Origin: Victivallales bacterium
GTDB lineage: Bacteria; Verrucomicrobiota; Lentisphaeria; Victivallales; SZUA-371
DNA: 33,209 nt
NCBI GenBank assembly: GCA_016936495.1
Contig: JAFGXT010000240.1
Coordinates: forward strand, 1 to 33,209
Reading direction: 5' to 3'
Position numbers and translations under genes: made by a program. The notes under the pieces were generated by a model. That model did no database searches, was not told where the DNA came from, and was given only the letters and a program-made list of their open reading frames with translations. Position 1 is the first letter of the stretch. The number at the start of each line of letters is the position of its first letter. This document shows positions 16,673 through 23,146 of this stretch, piece after piece.

Positions 16673-17281
16673 TCAGCCAAGCTCTCTTTCCAAACGCCGA
16701 AGCTCTGGAAGCATCTTTTCCTGAATACGTTTTTTATACACATATACACTGCTGACGGCGATTCCCAGTTCAGCAGATATAATCTCAACTCCCTTACCCT
16801 GATGAAGTAATTCATAAGTTTTTCTGACATTGTCTCCAAATGAACCACAAATATTTTTCCAGGCCAGTTTGGGTAGATATTCTCGCCATTCCTCCTCGGC
16901 AAGCCGATCTATTTCCGCCTCGGTTGAAAAGAAATCCCTTTCATTGATCGCCACCCCGTTGTCATTTTCCAAAGCCACCGGACGACGTCCCTTATCACGA
17001 ACGAAATTCCGCACCGCATTGGCGGTAACCCTGCCGAGCCAGCCACGAAAACGCCCTTTTTCCGGGTCATATTTGAACTCCGGGAGCTTGTCCCAGGATT
17101 TAAGCAAAACGATCTGGACGACTTCATCGGCATCAAAATGATTCATACCCATCCGCCGTATCAACCCGTATATGAAGCCACGGTAATATGCTACAAAATC
17201 ACGCCAGGCAAAATCATCGTGTCGATCGGACAATTTTTCCAGCAGTGTTACCCTTGTAACCCAATTTTCTCTTTCAGTCAT
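16673..17281 (-). CDS. RNA polymerase sigma factor, ECF/sigma-70 family
   Basis: A 202-residue sigma factor with only regions 2 and 4. Region 2 spans about 20-95, with YGLIRRMGMNHFDADEVVQIVLLKSW (2.1-2.2 core contact) and FRGWLGRVTANAVRNFVRDKGRRP (2.3-2.4, -10 recognition). A linker follows to about 130. Region 4 (about 135-195) contains the helix-turn-helix VEIISAELGIAVSSVYVYKKRIQEKM. The sequence style (FRGWLGRVTANAVRNFVR) resembles ECF factors of Planctomycetes and Lentisphaerae. No anti-sigma gene with a zinc-binding domain is next to it; the neighbour is the convergent Ser/Thr kinase, a possible alternative controller. The target promoters are unknown. Confidence 0.9.
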   Translation of the reverse strand: MTERENWVTRVTLLEKLSDRHDDFAWRDFVAYYRGFIYGLIRRMGMNHFDADEVVQIVLLKSWDKLPEFKYDPEKGRFRGWLGRVTANAVRNFVRDKGRRPVALENDNGVAINERDFFSTEAEIDRLAEEEWREYLPKLAWKNICGSFGDNVRKTYELLHQGKGVEIISAELGIAVSSVYVYKKRIQEKMLPELRRLERELG

Positions 17282-17353
17282 ACGCGCTCCGTAACATAAT
17301 TCACAAAATCATCTCTCATAGTGAATCTATCGCAATAAGAGCAAAAATAAAGC

Positions 17354-17377
17354 TTCTCCGCCGTAAAAAGCGGAGAA
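17354..17377 (-). terminator. Terminator for the dehydrogenase/ThuA operon
   Basis: Read on the minus strand, TTCTCCGC (17377-17370) and GCGGAGAA (17361-17354) form a perfect 8-bp stem with an 8-nt loop, followed by GCTTTATTTTTGC. A second small GC hairpin (17401-17414) lies directly after the stop codon. Confidence 0.6.
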
Positions 17378-17414
17378 TATAGCGCATAAATTTGAAGTAT
17401 CGGCGCAAACGCCG

Positions 17415-18374
17415 TCAATTAGTCATCAGCATATCTTCGGAAATCTGATAAAGCAAAGGTTCGCCTGAACGCCAACGTTCAAATTCCTCAATCGCGTAAT
17501 CCGCCATTCTGATGACTTCCTTATTCATCGACCCGGCAATATGAGCAGACAAATGAACATTCGGCAGCTTGTACAATTCAGAATCGTCCTCCGGCGGCTC
17601 AGGATGGGTAACATCCAGCAATACAGTCAGATCGGGACGCTCTTTCAACACCTCGATCATCTCTGTTTCGTTGACCTGCGCGCCTCTGCCGGTATTTACA
17701 AACGCTGCTCCACGGCGCATGGAACGGAAATGTTCCCCGTTTATCACCCCGATATTGTCATGCCGGTTAGGCAGATGATTGCTGACCACAAACGCAGTGC
17801 GGAAAGCTTCCTCCAGTGATACGGTACGCTTTTCCTTGCGCGACGGGACAATAAAGACGTCGACATTGTGATTCTTCAACAACTCTTTTGTTTTCAATGC
17901 GATAGCACCAGCACCAATCAGCGCCACACTTTCCTCAAACACGCCTGGGCCGGTATTATCACGATCCCATTTGGCTTTACACTTAAGCTCTCTTGAATTC
18001 CAGAAAAATCCTTTCAGAGCCAGTACGATCTGCGCCGCCGCGAACTCCGCCACCGGAATGGCGTTAGCCTGCCACGCACTCATCAAAGTTATGCCGCGCG
18101 CCAAAAGCGGACGGGCAAAACCATCAGTAGCGCCAGCGGCATAAAATACGGCCTTAAGCGAAGGCATACAGTCAAGCTGACGCTCCGTCAGATTCAACAT
18201 TCCCCAGGTGGAGAAAATGACTTCCACTTCTTTGAGAGCATCGAGATGCGCGTCAAAATTATCGTTGTTAATAATTTCGGGATAGAGCTTGCACGTACCG
18301 GCGACTTTTTCCCGTCTGCCATTGGCATAAACATAATCAATCTGGCTTTCACTGCCGAAAAACGCGGCTTTCAT
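17415..18374 (-). CDS. D-isomer-specific 2-hydroxyacid dehydrogenase family protein
   Basis: A 319-residue NAD(P)-dependent oxidoreductase. The Rossmann glycine motif is ALIGAGAIALKTKELL (about 150). The catalytic residues are visible as Arg in VNTGRGAQVNE (about 230), Glu in LDVTHPEPP (about 258) and His in HLSAHIAGS (about 280). The GxGxxG is GAGAIA, a small deviation in the last glycine. It lies 17 nt after the ThuA-like gene and was probably cotranscribed with it; such pairs occur in carbohydrate catabolic gene sets of PVC bacteria. The natural substrate is unknown, and a hydroxyacid from sugar breakdown is only an inference. Confidence 0.88.
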   Translation of the reverse strand: MKAAFFGSESQIDYVYANGRREKVAGTCKLYPEIINNDNFDAHLDALKEVEVIFSTWGMLNLTERQLDCMPSLKAVFYAAGATDGFARPLLARGITLMSAWQANAIPVAEFAAAQIVLALKGFFWNSRELKCKAKWDRDNTGPGVFEESVALIGAGAIALKTKELLKNHNVDVFIVPSRKEKRTVSLEEAFRTAFVVSNHLPNRHDNIGVINGEHFRSMRRGAAFVNTGRGAQVNETEMIEVLKERPDLTVLLDVTHPEPPEDDSELYKLPNVHLSAHIAGSMNKEVIRMADYAIEEFERWRSGEPLLYQISEDMLMTN

Positions 18375-18391
18375 CTATAAGACTCCATTTT

Positions 18392-19048
18392 TTAATATTT
18401 CAAAAGATAATCTATCAACGTCCTGACATTACTTGTAAGTTCAGGAGCGGTAGTAACTACACTGTCATGCCCTGGAATAAATCCAATAATCTTCCCGCCC
18501 CAGGGAGTGGCGCACTCATAACACTGCGGAAACGTCCCCTCATCGGTAAAAGTCTCCATCAATATCGAAACCGGACAGGTCTGCTGTAAATTAATGTATA
18601 TTTCATCAGCCGGAAAATCCATATCCACCAGCCTGGCGCACAAAGGATGACTGTTTTTTGCAACCTTGACCTTATACGGGCGCTTAGGGTGAGTGGATGC
18701 CTCCACACCGTCTGGATCATTGCCTCTGACCCAACGCAGACCTACGATCTTCCGCCACCAGTCCCAATGCCAGAACGCCGCGCTCGAACCGTGCAGCAAC
18801 AGAATATTGCCGCCGTTCTCACAATACTTCTTCAACTGTTGTTCAGCCTCAGCTCCAGGCAACTCATTGCCGCAGGTATCGGCTATCATGTTCAACACCA
18901 AAAGATCACACTCAGCAGACAAATCAAAATCAGTGAATCCAGACCAGTCATTCTCATAAAATCTTATGTCATAACCATCCTTTATCTGCTCATATACCTG
19001 CTTGCCAGGGCATGAATTATAATGATCATCAGCTACAAACAATATCAT
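18392..19048 (-). CDS. ThuA-like domain protein (class I amidotransferase-like fold)
   Basis: A 218-residue soluble protein matching the ThuA-like (trehalose utilisation) family, which has a glutamine amidotransferase-like fold without known amidotransferase activity. Supporting segments are LLVLNMIADTCGNEL (about 50), ENGGNILLLHGSSAAFWHWDWWRKIVGLRW (about 75-105), with the family HG and W-W/GG-x-F features, THPKRPYKVKV (about 118), ADEIYI (about 148) and WGGKIIGFIPGHD (about 184). It is the first gene of the pair with the 2-hydroxyacid dehydrogenase. The family is linked to sugar metabolism in rhizobia and PVC bacteria; ThuA itself contributes to 3-keto sugar formation. The substrate here is unknown. 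Confidence 0.8.
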   Translation of the reverse strand: MILFVADDHYNSCPGKQVYEQIKDGYDIRFYENDWSGFTDFDLSAECDLLVLNMIADTCGNELPGAEAEQQLKKYCENGGNILLLHGSSAAFWHWDWWRKIVGLRWVRGNDPDGVEASTHPKRPYKVKVAKNSHPLCARLVDMDFPADEIYINLQQTCPVSILMETFTDEGTFPQCYECATPWGGKIIGFIPGHDSVVTTAPELTSNVRTLIDYLLKY

Positions 19049-19345
19049 CTCTCACCTCATTCATAAATACATATAACTATAGAGAAGAAAATAACACCTC
19101 AAACGCATAATTTCCAACCCCGTCAAAAATTTTCCCGCAAAAAACATTTCATCAATAAATATACATCTCAGGAAAAAGCTCAGCTCAAAAAATCACCACC
19201 ATCCACCAATCCCTACAGAATTAATATGCTTTTTGCATGAATTTGCATTTTCCGCAAAAAACAAACAACATGAATCAAATTTACGCAGAATTATACAGCG
19301 AAAATATATTTTTCGATTATTTTATTATAAAAACAAAAAAAACTA
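19049..19345. other. AT-rich intergenic region with repeated TTTGCAT
   Basis: About 300 nt without a convincing gene between the ThuA-like start and the RNA promoter. It holds TTTTTGCATGAATTTGCATT (19231-19250) and the 16-mer TTGCATTTTCCGCAAA (19243-19258) shared with 9489. The 63-residue ORF at 19237 is low-complexity and lacks an SD sequence. Confidence 0.6.
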
Positions 19346-19374
19346 TTGACAAAACCACGTTGAATACTTACAAT
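19346..19374 (+). promoter_or_regulatory. Strong sigma-70 promoter of an orphan RNA
   Basis: TTGACA (19346-19351, perfect consensus), a 17-nt spacer and TACAAT (19369-19374, 5 of 6). Predicted transcription start is near A19381. This is the closest consensus match I found in the window and no annotated protein gene lies downstream on this strand. Confidence 0.8.
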
Positions 19375-19380
19375 ATTAAT

Positions 19381-19598
19381 AAGGAATGGGAGTTCCGAGA
19401 GCGATTCGAGAGCGAGAGCCAAACATGAAAACGAAGACAGGTTCTTTGAGATTCGCGAAAATGAGATTGAGAAAAGTATCAGCTACGGCGATACATAAAA
19501 TAGAATCATCCTCCTGAATGGAGCTTGGTTATACATGATTCCCTAATTCCCTTCCCAAGCCCTGTTGCTTCCCCCCAGGCGGCAGGGCACCTTTTTTT
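19381..19598 (+). ncRNA. Candidate structured small RNA, possibly 6S-like
   Basis: A ~218-nt unit bounded by a consensus promoter and an intrinsic terminator. The first nucleotides AAGGAATGGGAGTT (19381-19394) can pair with GATTCCCTAATTCCCTT (19537-19553), with small bulges, enclosing a ~173-nt rod or bubble as in 6S RNA. Inside lies GTATC-A-GC(TACG)GC-GATAC (19476-19494), a hairpin capped by the highly stable C(UACG)G tetraloop. Near the 3' side GAATCAT (19503-19509) and ATGATTC (19535-19541) give a competing hairpin containing CTCC/GGAG (511-514 and 520-523). No tmRNA, SRP or RNase P hallmark was seen. A 30-codon ORF (19425-19517) overlaps, with weak SD. 6S identity is a hypothesis; the RNA unit itself is well supported. 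Confidence 0.65.
19559..19598 (+). terminator. Intrinsic terminator of the orphan RNA
   Basis: GCCCTGTTGC (19559-19568) pairs with GCGGCAGGGC (19579-19588) over 10 bp including two G-U pairs, loop of 10 nt, then seven T (19592-19598). The T tract overlaps the stop codon of the convergent mntP gene. Confidence 0.88.
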
Positions 19599-20148
19599 AC
19601 CCGAATAACAAAATCTTAAATCCAAGCAGTATCAACACCGCTCCACCGGCAAACTCAAACTTGTTTTCGAATATATGCCCGAATACTTTTCCGGCGACTC
19701 CACCTATCAAAGTAAGTATAAAAGTAACTCCTCCGATCTTGATTGCCGGGGCCATTACCGGTGTCATCATACATGCAAAGGAAATGCCCACAGCAAAGGC
19801 ATCAATACTGGTGGCGAACGCCAAAGCTGTCAAATGATAAAAACAAAAATCGCCGATTTCCTCATCGTCGCCGCGCTTCAGCGCCTCCCAGATCATCTTG
19901 GTTCCAATTCCTGCAAGCATGGCGAACGCCACCCAGTGCCCATACGAATTGACAAAGCCCGCAAACAACTTACCACACAGCCAGCCCAGCAAAGGCATCA
20001 CCGCCTGAAACACGCCGAAAAAGACCGCGGTCATAAATATATGAAATGGCTTAAACTGTTTACGCAAAGTGGCGCCCATCGCCACCGCGACGGTAAACGC
20101 ATCCATAGCCAAGCCGAGGGCGATAATTAAAACTCCGGCAAACGACAT
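19597..20148 (-). CDS. mntP: Putative manganese efflux pump MntP
   Basis: A 183-residue inner-membrane protein with six hydrophobic segments in two repeats, each with an Asp in a conserved helix: ALGLAMDAFTVAVAMG (residues 11-26) and ALAFATSIDAFAVGISF (about 108-124). These blocks are diagnostic for the MntP/DUF204 family, which exports Mn2+. Length matches E. coli MntP (188). The start ATG at 20148 has AGGAGTATTT upstream. I looked for the yybP-ykoY manganese riboswitch in the 200 nt upstream and did not see its conserved core. It is divergent from ilvC and convergent with the orphan RNA, whose terminator T tract covers its stop. Confidence 0.93.
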   Translation of the reverse strand: MSFAGVLIIALGLAMDAFTVAVAMGATLRKQFKPFHIFMTAVFFGVFQAVMPLLGWLCGKLFAGFVNSYGHWVAFAMLAGIGTKMIWEALKRGDDEEIGDFCFYHLTALAFATSIDAFAVGISFACMMTPVMAPAIKIGGVTFILTLIGGVAGKVFGHIFENKFEFAGGAVLILLGFKILLFG

Positions 20149-20358
20149 AAATACTCCTCTGATTTGCTGTAACTATTATTTAAAAAGATGTAATCTATAC
20201 GCTGAAAAGCAAAAATAAATCCCCGAAGAGTGATTTATCGGCATATTTATATATTGATTTTTCAATGAAAGGCGTTATGTTAAAGCTTTTTATTAAATTC
20301 CATACTTTATAATTATAAACAGAAACAGGGGACAACCCGGTTTCAAAGGAGAATGAAA

Positions 20359-21342
20359 ATGGTAAAGCTTTTGCATGACAAAGACGCTGATATGAGCGTA
20401 ATGCAGGGAAAAACTGTTGCAGTAATCGGATTCGGCAGCCAGGGTCGCAATCAGGCCCTGAGCATGAGGGATTCCGGTATAAACGTAATCATCGGCGCCC
20501 GCCCCGGCGCATCCTGGGACATGGCGGTAGAAGACGGATTTGAAGTAATGGACGTAGCAGCAGCTTCCGCCAAGGCTGACGTCATTCACATCCTGCTGCC
20601 GGACGAAAGACACAAGCAAGTCTATGAAGAAAGCATCAAAGCCAACATGACCGACGGCAAAGTACTGTCCTGCTCACACGGTTTCAGCATCATCTTCGGC
20701 ATGATCCCGGCTCCGAGCAACGTGGACATCATCATGGTCGCCCCCAAAGGTCCGGGAACAGAAGTACGCAAGGCGTTTCTGGAAGGCTTCGGCTGCCCGG
20801 GACTTATCGCAGTACATCAGGACAAAAGCGGCAAAGCCCGTGACATCGCCCTGGCAATGGCGAAAGCTGAAGGCCTCACCCGCGCCGGCGTAATGGAATG
20901 CACATTCGAACAGGAAACCTACGAAGACCTGTTCGGCGAGCAGAACGTTCTCTGCGGAGGTCTGGTAGACCTGATGAAATACGGTTTTGAGACTTTGGTT
21001 GAAGCCGGATATCCAGCGGAAATGGCATATTTTGAATGCGTACACGAAGTAAAACTGATTGTTGACCTGGTAATCGAAGGCGGAATCCAGAAAATGAATT
21101 CCGTAATCTCCAATACCGCCGAGTGGGGCGAATACGTCAACGGTCCGAAGATCATCACTCCGGACGTAAAAGAAAGAATGAAGCAGTCTCTGAAAGAGAT
21201 TGAGACCGGCAAATTCGCCCGCGAGTGGATGGCTGAAGCCGAAAGCGGCTGCAAGAACCTGCTGGCGAAACGTGAAACCCTGGGCAAACACGAAGTCGAG
21301 ATCATCGGCAAGCAGATTCGCGAACTGTTCGAAAAAAACTGA
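20359..21342 (+). CDS. ilvC: Ketol-acid reductoisomerase
   Basis: IlvC isomerises and reduces acetolactate or acetohydroxybutyrate in valine/isoleucine synthesis. The 327-residue class I (short) form has VAVIGFGSQGRNQALSMRDSG with the GxGxxG NADPH loop (about 19-40), LLPDERHKQVYEESI (about 79), the conserved CSHGFSIIFGMI (about 104), MVAPKGPGTEVR (about 125), EQETYEDLFGEQNVLCGG with the Mg2+-binding Asp and Glu (about 185-202) and a second Glu in YFECVHEVKLIVDL (about 225). The track start 20353 leaves only 1 nt after AAAGGAG; ATG 20359 has ideal 7-nt spacing. It stands alone, without ilvBN or leuA, and ends at a strong terminator. Confidence 0.95.
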   Translation: MVKLLHDKDADMSVMQGKTVAVIGFGSQGRNQALSMRDSGINVIIGARPGASWDMAVEDGFEVMDVAAASAKADVIHILLPDERHKQVYEESIKANMTDGKVLSCSHGFSIIFGMIPAPSNVDIIMVAPKGPGTEVRKAFLEGFGCPGLIAVHQDKSGKARDIALAMAKAEGLTRAGVMECTFEQETYEDLFGEQNVLCGGLVDLMKYGFETLVEAGYPAEMAYFECVHEVKLIVDLVIEGGIQKMNSVISNTAEWGEYVNGPKIITPDVKERMKQSLKEIETGKFAREWMAEAESGCKNLLAKRETLGKHEVEIIGKQIRELFEKN

Positions 21343-21371
21343 TAGTTCACGAACAAATTCAGCGTATTTCC

Positions 21372-21398
21372 AAACCCTCCCATCCGGGAGGGTTTTTT
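21372..21398 (+). terminator. Intrinsic terminator after ilvC
   Basis: ACCCTCCC (21374-21381) and GGGAGGGT (21386-21393), loop ATCC, followed by TTTTTT. A textbook hairpin and T tract 30 nt after the ilvC stop. Confidence 0.92.
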
Positions 21399-21756
21399 CA
21401 TATCTACTCCAAAACAAAGGAGCGAAAATCGCTGTATCCACACTCAAACCATGCCTGAAAAAGCCGTCAAAAGCACCTGCTAGACGACGATAAAAACAAA
21501 AAGTAAAGACTCATCTTAATAAACCGTACAAGATCATCAGAGCTGAATCAATCACGCGACCAGCTCGTAAACCCGTCATATTCAGCTTCCTCTATGCTTT
21601 GTTCCATATATTAAACTTTTATAAAAAAAACGGAAATAAGTTGAAAAAGATGCTTTCCAGTGGTCTTTTATAATCTGAATACAGTAATTAAACAATTAAG
21701 TTACAAAGATGTAAGTCTTTGATAAACAATAAATATACTGGAGTATCATAAGTATA
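21399..21756. other. Intergenic region upstream of phosphofructokinase
   Basis: About 358 nt with no supported gene. An AAAGGAG (21416-21422) is followed by a short basic frame without a standard start codon. TATAAT near 21670 and AT-rich sequence before 21757 suggest the pfk promoter, but no paired -35 was convincing. Confidence 0.5.
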
Positions 21757-23052
21757 ATGGAAAATTTGGATTTCAAAATTAAAAAACTGGGCAAGGCTAC
21801 TATACAGTCTCCGCTTGCAGATGTACATTTCGAAAGTGAAAACTCATCCATCGCCTACCATAAGGATGCATCAAGACTGCGTCAAGAGCTGGAAAAAACC
21901 GGTACGCTCACCTCTTTTGAGAAAGCCGGACCGCGCGCAAAAATCTATCACGATCCATCGTGGTCAAAAGCCGCAATCCTCACCGCCGGAGGATTGTGTC
22001 CCGGACTAAATGACGTCATCAAAGGCCTGACCCGCACTCTGATGGTACGCTATAAAGTGCCTATCGTTTACGGCATTAAATACGGCTATCAGGGATTGAA
22101 CCCGGAATATGGTTATGAACCGATAATGCTCACCCCTGATCTAGTGGATGACATACACGAGGCCGGCGGTACCATTCTTGGCTCATCCCGCGGACGCATC
22201 GATGAAAATATCATGGCGGACACTCTCGAACGCATGAATATCAATCTGCTGTTCTGCATCGGTGGTGACGGCACATTGCGCTGCGCCCATGACGTAGTCA
22301 AGGTCATTGAAAAACGTAAACTCAATATCAGCGTCATCTGCATACCCAAGACCATTGACAACGACATCAATTTCATGGATCAGACTTTCGGCTTTGAGAC
22401 CGCGGTGTACGCCACCAATTCGGTAATAACTTCTGCTCATTACGAGGCGAAGGGAGCTCCAAACGGCATTGGTCTTATCCGTGTAATGGGCAGGGACAGC
22501 GGGTTTATCGCCGCATACGCCACGCTGGCGAACACCCATATCAACTACTGCCTGATTCCCGAAGAGGAATTCAGCATGGATGAGCTCTTCACCAGCCTGG
22601 AAAAACGTTTACGCGTCCGCAAGCACGCGGTGATAATCGCCGCCGAGGGTGCCGGACAGCACCTCTTCAACGAGGATTCCGTTAAAAAAGATAAATCCGG
22701 CAATAAATTACACAATAATATCGGCATGTACTTGCATGAGCAACTTGATGACTGGGCTACAAAAAAAGGTCTGGAACTTAACGTAAAATACTTTGACCCC
22801 AGCTATATGATCCGCAGTCTGCCGGCACATGGTACTGATGCCGTATTCTGCCAGATGCTGGCGATGAACGCTGTTCATGCCGCGCTTTCGGGTTGTACAG
22901 ACACTGTTATCGGGCACTGGCATGATTCCTTCACCCATGTTCCGATCGCTATGGCTACCAGGGAGCGTAAAAAGATCGATCTGCATTCCTCCCTGTGGAC
23001 TGGCGTGAGATCAGTAACCTGGGATAATAACTGGAAATCTCATCTGTATTGA
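21757..23052 (+). CDS. 6-phosphofructokinase, probably ATP-dependent, long/TP0108-like type
   Basis: A 431-residue phosphofructokinase, longer than E. coli PfkA (320), of the group that includes spirochaete, plant and trypanosome enzymes. Key blocks are ILTAGGLCPGLNDVIKGL (about 72-89), GSSRGRID (about 145), the nucleotide-binding CIGGDGTLRCAHDV (about 167) and catalytic PKTIDNDINFMDQTFGFETA (about 194-213), then MGRDSGFIAAY (about 246) and IIAAEGAG (about 291). GGDGT favours ATP over pyrophosphate, while the Lys in PKTIDND is the residue seen in PPi-type and trypanosome enzymes. It catalyses the committing step of glycolysis. It stands alone, with a 9-bp hairpin before the next operon. ATP use is inferred. 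Confidence 0.9.
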   Translation: MENLDFKIKKLGKATIQSPLADVHFESENSSIAYHKDASRLRQELEKTGTLTSFEKAGPRAKIYHDPSWSKAAILTAGGLCPGLNDVIKGLTRTLMVRYKVPIVYGIKYGYQGLNPEYGYEPIMLTPDLVDDIHEAGGTILGSSRGRIDENIMADTLERMNINLLFCIGGDGTLRCAHDVVKVIEKRKLNISVICIPKTIDNDINFMDQTFGFETAVYATNSVITSAHYEAKGAPNGIGLIRVMGRDSGFIAAYATLANTHINYCLIPEEEFSMDELFTSLEKRLRVRKHAVIIAAEGAGQHLFNEDSVKKDKSGNKLHNNIGMYLHEQLDDWATKKGLELNVKYFDPSYMIRSLPAHGTDAVFCQMLAMNAVHAALSGCTDTVIGHWHDSFTHVPIAMATRERKKIDLHSSLWTGVRSVTWDNNWKSHLY

Positions 23053-23090
23053 TAAAGATCGGAGTTTCCGGTATTGAATAATGACGCAAC

Positions 23091-23112
23091 CCCGGTTAAA
23101 TTCTTAACCGGG
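23091..23112 (+). terminator. Hairpin between pfk and the two-component operon
   Basis: CCCGGTTAA (23091-23099) and TTAACCGGG (23104-23112) form a perfect 9-bp stem with a 4-nt loop, 38 nt after the pfk stop. No T tract follows directly, so it may be a processing or Rho-associated stem rather than a full terminator. Confidence 0.5.
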
Positions 23113-23146
23113 ACGCTGGATTGTTGATTTATACCGGGAACGGCAG

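Noticed and set aside
19237-19428. 63-aa ORF across the orphan RNA promoter
   Set aside because: No SD sequence, low-complexity Asn/Lys-rich content, and it spans the -35/-10 elements.
20149-20358. Possible yybP-ykoY manganese riboswitch upstream of mntP
   Set aside because: I did not find the conserved core on the minus strand; only an AT-rich leader and a normal SD are visible.
20674-21447. Minus-strand 257-aa ORF opposite ilvC
   Set aside because: It lies fully antisense to a strongly conserved gene and crosses the ilvC terminator; codon bias explains its length.
21416-21493. AAAGGAG followed by a short basic frame ending at TAA 21493
   Set aside because: No ATG, GTG or TTG lies at proper spacing; the frame would need an ATC start, so it is likely chance.
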